A stretch of DNA of 64,000 bases from assembly GCF_002838765.1 (NCBI RefSeq), contig NZ_CP025120.1:186001-250000 (forward strand), given 5' to 3'. This document shows, piece after piece, positions 56,443 to 64,000 of this stretch. Made by a program: the position numbers and the translations under genes. Below the pieces are notes generated by a model. It was given only the letters and a program-made list of their open reading frames with translations. It was not told the DNA's origin and made no database searches. This stretch comes from Kangiella profundi. Its GTDB lineage: Bacteria; Pseudomonadota; Gammaproteobacteria; Enterobacterales; Kangiellaceae. Every line of letters starts with the position of its first letter. The first letter of the stretch is position 1.

Positions 56443-57012
56443 ATGAGTAATAGTAACCAACAGTCAGAGCAACAAGATAAAAACAAGGTCATGACCAGAA
56501 AACTGGTCATGGTTACCTTGATTATGTTGGCTTTTGGTTTTGCCATGATTCCTTTATATGATGTGTTCTGTGAGATCACTGGTTTAAATGGTAAATCAAA
56601 CGGTCTTGCTGTTTACGAACAGCAAGAGCCGGATACCAGCCGTGAAATCACAGTCCAGTTCATGACAATTACCAAGAACGACATGCCTTGGGATTTTGAA
56701 CCGGTGCAAACACAGATCAAGGTCTATCCTGGCAAGGAATATGAAGTTGCTTTCAGAGTTAAAAATCGTGCGGGTAAAGCCATTGTAGGTCAGGCAATTC
56801 CGAGTTTTTCGCCCAACCTTGTCAGTCAGTATTTCAATAAAACAGAGTGCTTCTGTTTTAATCAGCAAACACTGGCCGCTGGAGCGACCGAAGAAATGCC
56901 AATGCGTTTCTTTGTGGACAAAGACTTACCGGAAAAGTATGACACCATTACTTTGGCTTACACACTACACAATGTGACACCTGCCGAACAACAAACACAG
57001 GCTGCTGACTAA
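56443..57012 (+). CDS. cox11: Cytochrome c oxidase assembly protein Cox11/CtaG
   Basis: Delivers copper to the CuB centre of subunit I. 189 residues: one N-terminal helix (LVMVTLIMLAFGFAMIPLYDVFCEITGLNGK) and a periplasmic domain with the copper-binding CFCFNQQ motif (TECFCF) and the EEMPMRFFVD strand. Lies between coxA and coxC, the usual place. Confidence 0.95.
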   Translation: MSNSNQQSEQQDKNKVMTRKLVMVTLIMLAFGFAMIPLYDVFCEITGLNGKSNGLAVYEQQEPDTSREITVQFMTITKNDMPWDFEPVQTQIKVYPGKEYEVAFRVKNRAGKAIVGQAIPSFSPNLVSQYFNKTECFCFNQQTLAAGATEEMPMRFFVDKDLPEKYDTITLAYTLHNVTPAEQQTQAAD

Positions 57013-57047
57013 GACGTCAGCGCTACGGTCTTTAACGGAGACATACG

Positions 57048-57920
57048 ATGAGTGAACAAACAAATACAGAATACGAAAAGTATTATGTACCAGAGCAGAG
57101 CAAGCTGCCGTTTATCGGTTCTGTTGGCTTGTTTTTAACTGCTTTTGGTGCAGGCCACATGGTTCAAGGTGGCTCGTTATCTTGGGTATTATGGATCGGC
57201 TTAGCAGTACTCGTTTATATGCTATCAACCTGGTGGGCTGCCACTATCCGTGAGTCTATGAATGGATTATACAGCGCACAAATGAGCCGTTCGTTCCGTC
57301 AAGGTATGATGTGGTTCATTACTTCAGAAGTGATGTTCTTTGCTGCCTTCTTTGGCGCATTATTCTACGTTCGTGTACTGGTTATGGAATGGTTGGGTGG
57401 TTCAAGCAACAACGCAGCAACTCACGAGTTCTTGTGGCCTGAGTTTATTCCTAACTGGCCAATGGAAAAAACTCCTGGTGGCGAAACGACTACTGGAATG
57501 GGTGCTTGGGGCTTGCCAGCAATCAATACGGCGATTCTATTGTTCTCGTCATTTACATTGACCATTGCTCACCACGCATTGATTGAAAAGAATCGTGCAA
57601 CATTAATTCAGTTCACGGCAATAACGGCAGCTTTAGGTGTTATCTTCATGGGTCTTCAAATTTGGGAGTACATCCATGCATACACCGAAATGGGCTTAAC
57701 GCTAGGTAGTGGCATTTATGGTTCAACCTTCTTTATGTTGACCGGTTTCCACGGCTTGCACGTAACGGTAGGTACAATCTTCTTGATTATCCTGACCATT
57801 CGTTGTGCGAAAGGCCACTTTACCCCACAAGATCACTTTGCTTATGAAGCAGGGGCCTGGTACTGGCACTTTGTTGACGTGGTCTGGGTATTCCTGTTTA
57901 TCTTTGTTTACATCCTGTAA
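57048..57920 (+). CDS. coxC: Cytochrome c oxidase subunit III
   Basis: 290 residues with seven helices. Signatures are WWAATIRESMNGLYSAQMSRSF, FITSEVMFFAAFFGALFYVR, and HGLHVTVGTIFLIIL followed by HFVDVVWVFLFIFVYIL. It completes the core oxidase. A terminator follows; surf1, ctaA and ctaB, often next, are not in this window. Confidence 0.97.
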   Translation: MSEQTNTEYEKYYVPEQSKLPFIGSVGLFLTAFGAGHMVQGGSLSWVLWIGLAVLVYMLSTWWAATIRESMNGLYSAQMSRSFRQGMMWFITSEVMFFAAFFGALFYVRVLVMEWLGGSSNNAATHEFLWPEFIPNWPMEKTPGGETTTGMGAWGLPAINTAILLFSSFTLTIAHHALIEKNRATLIQFTAITAALGVIFMGLQIWEYIHAYTEMGLTLGSGIYGSTFFMLTGFHGLHVTVGTIFLIILTIRCAKGHFTPQDHFAYEAGAWYWHFVDVVWVFLFIFVYIL

Positions 57921-57937
57921 GCAATAAGCAGACCTTG

Positions 57938-57965
57938 AAAAAACCGCCTTAGTTGGCGGTTTTTT
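57938..57965 (+). terminator. Terminator of the cox operon
   Basis: AAAAAACCGCC / GGCGGTTTTTT, loop TTAGTT. Symmetrical, so it may also serve the convergent piuC gene. Confidence 0.92.
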
Positions 57966-57990
57966 ATGCAAGTAATAATTAGCTTATAGC

Positions 57991-58647
57991 TTAATCCGCC
58001 CATTGGCGAAGCAGGTTACTGTAAGACTTGCTGAGGCGATCATACTGTTCGCTTTTACCCTGAGTATTAAATTCATGCGTCGAAGATTGTTTAAGCTCAA
58101 ACAATATTTCACGCTGATGTGGGTGACGGACTTTGCTTTGTAACCAGCCGACCATGGCAGTTCTTGTACCACCTGACACCGGATTAACACGATGCAGATA
58201 GGTTGATGGATAGACTAAAGCTTCACCTTTATCGAGCTTCCATGAACGTTCGCCACTAGAGTCGCATAACACCAGCTCCCCCCCTTCATAGCTGTCTTTG
58301 GAAGTTAGGCATAAAGTAAATGAAACATCAGTTCTAACGCCGGCAATAAAGGCATCATCAACATGATCGCCATATTGCATCCCTTCCTGATAACGATTCA
58401 GCATGACACGGGCAAACTGGCGAGGTAAGCAGGCTGCTTGAAACAAAGAATTTTGTTGTAGCTGCTTGAGTAACATGGCTAAAGCAGCAGGCTTTTCATT
58501 GTCTAATATAATCTGTTCATTATTTTTGAGTGAACGCACAGCATGTCCGGCTGTTTGCTGACCTGAGTTAAAATCCAGTTTGGAGACATCTTCACAAAGG
58601 ACATCCAGGGTTGCTGGCTCAATAAAGTGAGAAAGTTGCAGTATCAT
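57991..58647 (-). CDS. PKHD-type Fe(II)/2-oxoglutarate dioxygenase (PiuC/YbiX-like)
   Basis: About 218 residues from the ATG at 58647 (MILQLSHFIEPATLD). Double-stranded beta-helix with metal ligands H-x-D (HVDDAF) and a distal His (TYLHRVNPV), and Arg (GTRTAM) for 2-oxoglutarate, the PiuC family signature. In Pseudomonas piuC is iron-regulated. A 13 of 19 match to the Fur box lies directly upstream of this start, and would fall inside the gene if the in-frame ATG at 58674 were used. Confidence 0.88.
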   Translation of the reverse strand: MILQLSHFIEPATLDVLCEDVSKLDFNSGQQTAGHAVRSLKNNEQIILDNEKPAALAMLLKQLQQNSLFQAACLPRQFARVMLNRYQEGMQYGDHVDDAFIAGVRTDVSFTLCLTSKDSYEGGELVLCDSSGERSWKLDKGEALVYPSTYLHRVNPVSGGTRTAMVGWLQSKVRHPHQREILFELKQSSTHEFNTQGKSEQYDRLSKSYSNLLRQWAD

Positions 58648-58653
58648 AAATAT

Positions 58654-58672
58654 GTTATTGAGAATCAATTGC
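58654..58672. promoter_or_regulatory. Candidate Fur box before piuC
   Basis: GTTATTGAGAATCAATTGC matches 13 of 19 positions of GATAATGATAATCATTATC, with the core TGAGAATCA intact. It supports the ATG at 58647 as the real start. Confidence 0.45.
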
Positions 58673-58736
58673 ATCTATGGAATGATAGCCAGTATAAAGC
58701 AAAGTTTGATAGAAAAGATACTCCAAAGGTAAAACC

Positions 58737-59576
58737 ATGTACGAGAAACGTAAAATCTGGCTAGGTGTTAGCTCAGCCTTATTGGCAACAACTGTTGCCT
58801 CCACAGAAGTAGAAGCGAAAAGCGACATTACTGTTAATGCACAATTCAACGCAGGAATCAGCAGCGTTGCCTTGCTAAGTGCTGGCGAGGGCGGTGAAGG
58901 TGAAGGCGGAGAAGGAGAAGGTGGCGAAGGTGGTGCCAATATAGATTTAGCAAAGGATAATGCTGCCTATCTCGCACAACTTGGCTTAATAAGGGGCCAT
59001 TTGTGGGTCGGTTATAAGTTATATCAGGAAGGGCATATTGATATGGCCAAGACTCATATGAAACATCCAGAAGATGAGTTGTATGCTGGCATGGAACCGG
59101 TGTTTAAAGCTCGACAAGTAGACGGCTTTGCCAAAGAGTTACAGGTTCTTGCTGACGCAGTGAATGGCGAGAAGGGCGATGCAGCTGTCAAGAAAGCCTA
59201 TCAGTCGTTACAAAATCAGATTGCAAAAAGCGAGCGCATTGAAGAAAAATCAGCACGTGATGTGTTAATCAGTATCAGTTTGATGGTTAGAACAGCCGCA
59301 GACGAGTATGCGATAGGGGTAAAAAACGGCGATGTTGTGAATGTGCATGAATATCAGGATGCCTATGGTTTCACGGAAATTGCCATTGAGCGATTAGACT
59401 CAATAAATAGTGAACAGCAGCAGCTAGCGGCAAAAGACATTGAGAACACCAGACAGTGGTTGCTGGAACTAAGGGACTTGTGGCCAACAGTAGATCCGCA
59501 AGGAAAACTTGAAGGGGACGCCAGTCACTTATATGGTGCAGCAGCCAGGATAGAATTGGCCGCCATGAATAACTAA
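58737..59576 (+). CDS. Secreted protein with Gly-Glu tract, unknown function
   Basis: 279 residues. Signal peptide to about 27, a short segment, then a 17-residue Gly/Glu-only tract at 50-66, then a helical domain (LAQLGLIRGHLWVGYKLYQEG ... MKHPEDELYAGMEPVFKAR ... TAADEYAIGV). The helical part recurs in secreted proteins of other marine bacteria from memory, but I cannot name the family. AAAGG precedes the ATG; a terminator follows. Confidence 0.7.
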   Translation: MYEKRKIWLGVSSALLATTVASTEVEAKSDITVNAQFNAGISSVALLSAGEGGEGEGGEGEGGEGGANIDLAKDNAAYLAQLGLIRGHLWVGYKLYQEGHIDMAKTHMKHPEDELYAGMEPVFKARQVDGFAKELQVLADAVNGEKGDAAVKKAYQSLQNQIAKSERIEEKSARDVLISISLMVRTAADEYAIGVKNGDVVNVHEYQDAYGFTEIAIERLDSINSEQQQLAAKDIENTRQWLLELRDLWPTVDPQGKLEGDASHLYGAAARIELAAMNN

Positions 59577-59589
59577 AAAATAAGCAAAG

Positions 59590-59616
59590 AAAAAGCCGCT
59601 AGTTCAGCGGCTTTTT
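59590..59616. terminator. Bidirectional terminator
   Basis: 11-bp inverted repeat AAAAAGCCGCT / AGCGGCTTTTT, loop AGTTC, between convergent genes. Confidence 0.92.
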
Positions 59617-59638
59617 GCTATATGGGCTGAAAGTTTCG

Positions 59639-60646
59639 TTAAGAGTCCGATAATTGTTCAAGAAGAAATTCATCCAGCCAGCTGTGTAGTTTGTAGTTTT
59701 TGATAAAACCACAATGACCGCCATGATCAGAAAGGAAATACTCGATATTACTCTTATCTGGTAACTGATAAATGGCTCGATAATCAATTATCGGATCATC
59801 TTTTGCCAGCAAAATAGTCGTATCAACATCTAAATCCTTCAGGTAATTACCTGTAATGTCATACCCATCGAAATAGGAGTTAATGCTGTCGTAATCACCA
59901 TAATAGTTAACCAACTCTTCGGTGAGCTTGCGCATTGAGTCAGTTTGCAGTGATTCTTCAATATCATACAGATGTGGGAAAAGTTCCTGCTTTTTTCGTA
60001 AGGAGCGTTTCCATTTGTACATAAAGTATTTGATATAGACAGAAAGGCCATTCTCAAGTTTTTCGAGAATGTCTTTTGGATCAAGCGCCGGGCATACAGC
60101 AACAGTCTTGGTCAGGCGTATGTCATGTTCTTTAGATTTATTGGCAACACGCAATGCGAAATTACCTCCTAGAGAAAAACCGGCAAGAAACAGCTTGACT
60201 GGTTGGAATCGTTCCTGGATTTGCTTAACTGCACTGATAACTTCATCAAGTCGGTTGGAGTGAAAGAGTTCCGGGTTAAGGTGATGGCTATCACCGTGAT
60301 CGCGCAAGTTGAGTCGAATGACATTATAACCATTTTCAAACAAAGTATTGGCACAGGACAGAAGGTATAACGACTGATGGCTGCCTTCCCAGCCATGAAT
60401 CAAGACAACCAATGGGGCATCCTGTGCTGCTTCAGCATAGAAGCTTTGTAATTTAATGCCATCATCGCATTCTATGATGACTTCCCTGGAGGCTTCTATC
60501 ATCGCCTGTGCTCGTTGCTGTACGAAGCCGCGCCGGAGTTTAACAGTAGCAAGAAGTGATTGGATGTGCTGATTACGAGCCCAGTTAGGGGCAGTATAGT
60601 CAACGTCTTTTGGGTTAATCTTTTGGTGAGATTCTTCTGCTTGCAT
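59639..60646 (-). CDS. yheT: Alpha/beta hydrolase, YheT family
   Basis: 335 residues. ABHD1/3-like hydrolase: LIHGWEGSHQSLY, GYNVIRLNLRDHGDSHHLNP, nucleophile Ser in LAGFSLGGNFALRVA, Asp in DDPIID and His in SDHGGHCGFIK. Length and motifs match E. coli YheT; natural substrate unknown, probably an ester or lipid. Confidence 0.92.
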   Translation of the reverse strand: MQAEESHQKINPKDVDYTAPNWARNQHIQSLLATVKLRRGFVQQRAQAMIEASREVIIECDDGIKLQSFYAEAAQDAPLVVLIHGWEGSHQSLYLLSCANTLFENGYNVIRLNLRDHGDSHHLNPELFHSNRLDEVISAVKQIQERFQPVKLFLAGFSLGGNFALRVANKSKEHDIRLTKTVAVCPALDPKDILEKLENGLSVYIKYFMYKWKRSLRKKQELFPHLYDIEESLQTDSMRKLTEELVNYYGDYDSINSYFDGYDITGNYLKDLDVDTTILLAKDDPIIDYRAIYQLPDKSNIEYFLSDHGGHCGFIKNYKLHSWLDEFLLEQLSDS

Positions 60647-60728
60647 GACAGTGTGTTGTTGTTAGGATAGCGGCTAGGATATGAAAAAAATGAACAAAAG
60701 TCATGGACACACTCATAGGGATAAACTA

Positions 60729-62042
60729 TCAAATGGCTTTTAAATACGACTCGTAACAGAAATCGACATCTGAGTCAGATAATGAGCGTTGAATACGAAG
60801 AATATTGCCATCAGAATCAGCCGGGTGACGTGATAAATCTGTAGCCACTGGCTGAATACGGTTTCCATGAGTATCAGTAAGCAACTCTACAACTGGCTCA
60901 AGTTTGTGATCTTCGTTAATTGAAAGAATAATTCCAAGTTGACCATTATTCATTTGAACTAGACTACCAACTGGGTAAATACCGACCATTTGGATGAATT
61001 GTTGCACCAACTCTGCATCATAGTGGTTGGTTTGCTCTTTATATAAAACAGACAACGCCTGACTCGCAGGAATGCCTTTGTGATAGCAGCGATCGCTGGT
61101 CATGGCATCATAACTATCGACAATGGCAATAATGCGATCATAAAGTGATAGTCGTTGAGATTCGGCATGGTGAGGATAGCCTTCGCCGTTCATGCGTTCG
61201 TGATGATTCATTGCAACAGCACAGATTTGCTCATCAATTCCGCCGTGTTTTTTTAGAAAGTCATAACCAAGGATAGTATGCTTTTTAACTTCATCAAATT
61301 CCTCAGGGCTTAATGAGGCAGGCTTGTTTAGAATTTCTTGCGGTACTTTCATCTTGCCGACATCATGTAACATGCCGCACATACCAAGAACCTCTAGACT
61401 CTCTCGAGGAAGCTGCAGATACTTGCCAAAAGCAATGGCCAGTATGCCGACCCGAACGCAGTGTTCTGAGGTATATTCGTCCTGATGCTTAATTTTTGAA
61501 AGCCAGAACATTGCCGTCTCATTGCGCAGAATACTATCTACGGTTTGTGACACAAGTTCTTTGGAAGCTTCAATATCGATCTGACTGTCCCGCTGAACAT
61601 CGCGCATCAATTGGTTAATATGGGTATAGGAGCGGTCAAAGGTGGATTTAACTTTTTTTAGCTCCTGACGAAGATTCTGACTGGCTTCATTGGGGCGCAA
61701 ATCAAGCTTGGGATAGATAACCTTGCGATTATCAAAATCTACGATGGTTTTGTAATAAGTGCGGTAGGATTCTGCGTCAATATAGACATGTTGGCAGTAT
61801 TTTTGCAGTAGATTGACTTCGTTCTGCGATGAAATCTTGAGCTCCTGAAACATGACTGGAACATCTGTCCAGGGGCGATCAAGCTCAATTACTGTCATGC
61901 CCACTCGAAGACGAGAAGCAGGAATCTTGCGCTTTTCAATGACTTTTTCAGTAACAACCTTGTTTTTTGTCGAGGTAGGCCTTTGATTTTCTTCTCTTTT
62001 TAAGCGAGAAGACTTGTTACCGAACAACCCTAATATGTTCAT
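60729..62042 (-). CDS. HD-GYP domain phosphodiesterase with DUF3391 (paralog 1)
   Basis: 437 residues. N-terminal DUF3391 (LRVGMTVIELDRPWTDVPV) and HD-GYP domain: EHCVRVG, HDVGKMKVP, and HHERMNGEGYP, so the metal site looks intact although the GYP loop has Asn for Asp (HHExxNG). A C-terminal region of about 90 residues (MVGIYPVGSLVQMNNGQLGI) follows. By family it degrades cyclic di-GMP. GGGAG precedes the ATG. Very close relative of the next gene. Confidence 0.92.
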   Translation of the reverse strand: MNILGLFGNKSSRLKREENQRPTSTKNKVVTEKVIEKRKIPASRLRVGMTVIELDRPWTDVPVMFQELKISSQNEVNLLQKYCQHVYIDAESYRTYYKTIVDFDNRKVIYPKLDLRPNEASQNLRQELKKVKSTFDRSYTHINQLMRDVQRDSQIDIEASKELVSQTVDSILRNETAMFWLSKIKHQDEYTSEHCVRVGILAIAFGKYLQLPRESLEVLGMCGMLHDVGKMKVPQEILNKPASLSPEEFDEVKKHTILGYDFLKKHGGIDEQICAVAMNHHERMNGEGYPHHAESQRLSLYDRIIAIVDSYDAMTSDRCYHKGIPASQALSVLYKEQTNHYDAELVQQFIQMVGIYPVGSLVQMNNGQLGIILSINEDHKLEPVVELLTDTHGNRIQPVATDLSRHPADSDGNILRIQRSLSDSDVDFCYESYLKAI

Positions 62043-62215
62043 ATTTTCTACTCCCTATCCCCACATAATAGTACTGAAAGCAAGGAAATGACAAGCAAAA
62101 ATGAGTAATAAATAAACAGCGAATTTGTATGCAGAAGAGCGGCAGGTAACTATTTGGGCAGCGATTACCTGTGATTATGTTCTAACTTTAACGCTAGCAA
62201 GCCGATTTAGGTAAT

Positions 62216-63574
62216 TCAGGCGACCTGAAAGGAGGGGGTTGAACGTAGCAAAACGGCTTTTAGATCAAAGTGAACCTCATGATCCGCCAGCGATCGTTTT
62301 ATTCTTAAATAATTGCCGAAAGAGTCAGTCACATGCTTGGACAAATCAACGGCCACAGGCTGAATGAGCTTGCGGTAAGGGTCTGTTAGTAACTCAACAA
62401 CGGGTTCAAGTTTATGATCTTCATTGGTCGAAAGAACCACAGCAATTTGACCATTATTCATTTTAACCAGACTGCCTACAGGATATATGCCGACCATTTG
62501 AATAAACAGCTGCACCAGCTGACTGTCATAATGTTGATGCTGTTCATTGTAGAGAATCGAAACGGCTTGTGATGCGGGCATGCCGAGACGGTAACAGCGG
62601 TCACTGGTCATGGCATCATAACTGTCAACGATGGCAATGATTCGGTCAAATAGTGAAAGTTCCTGGTCTGAAATCTGGCGTGGGTAGCCTTTACCATCAA
62701 TTTGTTCATGATGATTGTGTGCAACCTGTTGGACTTCAGGAGCTATATCACCATGAGAGGACAGATACTGATAACCAAGCCTGGTGTGCTGTTTAATGGT
62801 ATCGAACTCGTCCTGAGTTAGAGGGGTGGTTTTATTAAGAACCTCACTGGGAATTTGCATTTTACCGACATCATGCAACATACCACACAAACCTAGTAAC
62901 TCTAGCTGCTCACGGTCGAGTTGGAGGTATTTGCCAAAGGTTATCGCGAGGATTCCGACCCTGAGACAGTGCTCTGCGGTATAGTCATCCTGATTTTTGA
63001 TTTTGGTCAGCCAGAACATGGCGGTATCGTTGCGCAATATACTATCGACACAGTCAGCAACGATTTCTCTAGCTGCCTGAACATCAATGCTACTAGAGTT
63101 TGCAACATCGTCCAGCACCTGATGGATGTGACTAAGGCTTCTGTCAAAAGCCTTCTGGGCCTTAGGCAGCTCCGCTCGTAATGCTCTGCTGGTTTGCTCG
63201 GCATCCGTAGCTTTGCGGGTGGACGATTTATTGGTTTTTTTGTGGAACAGATTATCGGAGGTGACACTGGTGTAGGAAATGTAATCTACATAGACCTCGT
63301 TACAGTATTGTTGCAACAGCGCTATGTCTCTGTGGGTATGAATGGTTACCTCTTGAAAATCGACGGGGATATCCGTCCAAGGCCTATCCAGCTCGACGAC
63401 GGTCATACCAATTTGTAAATCGGTAACTTTAAGTTTCTTTTTTTCCAGCTTTTGCAAAGAGTCACCAGGAACATAGCCTGATGGATGTGACGATTCTTTA
63501 ACTGTGTGACTATCGCTGAATTTGCTGTTTTTGTCTTTTCCCATCCAATGGGTCAATCGAGCAAAGAATTTCAT
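62216..63574 (-). CDS. HD-GYP domain phosphodiesterase with DUF3391 (paralog 2)
   Basis: 452 residues, same layout as its neighbour: DUF3391 (LQIGMTVVELDRPWTDIPV), HD-GYP with EHCLRVG, HDVGKMQIP and a consensus HHEQIDGKGYP, and the MVGIYPVGSLVKMNNGQ tail. N-terminal linker differs. AAGGAGG 5 bases before the ATG. Tandem duplication with 60729-62042. Confidence 0.93.
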   Translation of the reverse strand: MKFFARLTHWMGKDKNSKFSDSHTVKESSHPSGYVPGDSLQKLEKKKLKVTDLQIGMTVVELDRPWTDIPVDFQEVTIHTHRDIALLQQYCNEVYVDYISYTSVTSDNLFHKKTNKSSTRKATDAEQTSRALRAELPKAQKAFDRSLSHIHQVLDDVANSSSIDVQAAREIVADCVDSILRNDTAMFWLTKIKNQDDYTAEHCLRVGILAITFGKYLQLDREQLELLGLCGMLHDVGKMQIPSEVLNKTTPLTQDEFDTIKQHTRLGYQYLSSHGDIAPEVQQVAHNHHEQIDGKGYPRQISDQELSLFDRIIAIVDSYDAMTSDRCYRLGMPASQAVSILYNEQHQHYDSQLVQLFIQMVGIYPVGSLVKMNNGQIAVVLSTNEDHKLEPVVELLTDPYRKLIQPVAVDLSKHVTDSFGNYLRIKRSLADHEVHFDLKAVLLRSTPSFQVA

Positions 63575-63667
63575 GCAACCTCCTTGTGTCGAATTTTTAT
63601 ACTATTCCGTTATAAGGGAGGGTGCAAGCGATATTTTAGAGGGAATTATTCCTGTCAGAATAAAGAC

Positions 63668-64000
63668 TTAGCCGTTACCTCTAATAAAGTCCTCGAGATT
63701 GATTTCTCTTGCACTGTCACGCAGAGGCTTTTTAATGGCATAAAGCTTATTGTCTTTATCGTATTGCTCTTTGGTGAGATCGATAACGATAGGGCGTCTG
63801 AACTTGCCTTCAGGATCAAGAATGATTTCAATTTTTGGCTTCAGTTTCTGGTCTGGGTTGGCCGCAAGTACAATTCCGGTTTCGCCATTGGTCATCTCCA
63901 CCAGACTTCCTGGAGGGTAAATGCCAACCATTTGAATAAACTTCTCAACAAGCTCCGTATCAAAGTGAGTGCCTCTTTCTTTGAACAGAATGCCAAGAGC
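63668..64000 (-). CDS. Third HD-GYP paralog (5' end outside window)
   Basis: The frame is open to the right edge, so only the last 110 residues are seen: the end of the HD-GYP domain (ALGILFKERGTHFDTELVEKFIQ) and the tail MVGIYPPGSLVEMTNGETGIVLAANPDQKLKP. It aligns with the same part of the two preceding genes but is more divergent. The ATG at 63931 is internal. Confidence 0.88.
   Translation of the reverse strand, partial: ALGILFKERGTHFDTELVEKFIQMVGIYPPGSLVEMTNGETGIVLAANPDQKLKPKIEIILDPEGKFRRPIVIDLTKEQYDKDNKLYAIKKPLRDSAREINLEDFIRGNG

Noticed and set aside
58655..58939. Minus-strand frame encoding a Pro/Ser-rich repeat
   Set aside because: It is the antisense reading of the Gly/Glu tract of the secreted protein.

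Overview
The window is a stretch of chromosome from a gammaproteobacterium of moderate, slightly AT-rich base composition. The markers are dusB-fis followed by purH-purD, aroQ-accB-accC, cutA/fxsA/groES-groEL in an arrangement reminiscent of the E. coli dsbD-cutA-fxsA-groSL neighbourhood, a Chp-type chemosensory operon, coq7, ydbH-ynbE-ydbL and an aa3-type cytochrome oxidase. Protein content and composition would fit a marine genus such as Kangiella; that is inference from memory, not a search. No rRNA, tRNA, insertion sequence, prophage or CRISPR array was seen. Almost everything is housekeeping with small accessory inserts.

Left to right: 1-7051 is the end of a Chp (type IV pilus/twitching) chemosensory operon: a giant ChpA/PilL-like hybrid kinase cut by the left edge, a receiver-less CheB-type esterase and a CheW-like protein. 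7063-12187 (minus) holds rsmE-bioA and the S-adenosylmethionine cycle pair metK-ahcY, with unusual RNA structure and a MetJ-like operator. 12588-17012 has a voltage-gated K+ channel with a zinc-ribbon tail and a large secreted protein with a GlyGly-CTERM-like anchor. 17069-29985 holds coq7, a Ycf46-type AAA ATPase, a GST, the ydbH-ynbE-ydbL lipid-transport operon, purD/purH, fis/dusB, a DUF3426 zinc-ribbon protein and prmA.

30154-31510 is a two-gene unit: a T4-lysozyme-type muramidase without signal peptide, overlapping a lipoprotein gene. 31569-33874 is aroQ-accB-accC. 34268-36572 has an orphan OmpR-type regulator, a DMT transporter and a small orphan gene, then a repeat-rich gap. 37032-42693 (minus) is cutA, a TlpA-like/DUF4266-like/DUF3570-like/ApbE module and dsbD, which together look like a periplasmic redox and flavinylation system. 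fxsA and groES-groEL follow, the latter under an overlapping CIRCE operator and heat-shock promoter. A duplicated structured 3' region lies after groEL.

45851-50140 has two unassigned proteins, a beta-carbonic anhydrase, a PstS-OmpA fusion behind a near-perfect Pho box, and a thioesterase. 50287-53498 is a VWA lipoprotein/ECF sigma/anti-sigma-like operon in which the first and last proteins share a TonB-receptor-like motif. 53684-57920 is coxB-coxA-cox11-coxC behind a perfect FNR/Anr site. The right end has a PiuC-type dioxygenase, a Gly/Glu-tract secreted protein, a YheT-type hydrolase and three HD-GYP genes in tandem, the last cut by the right edge.
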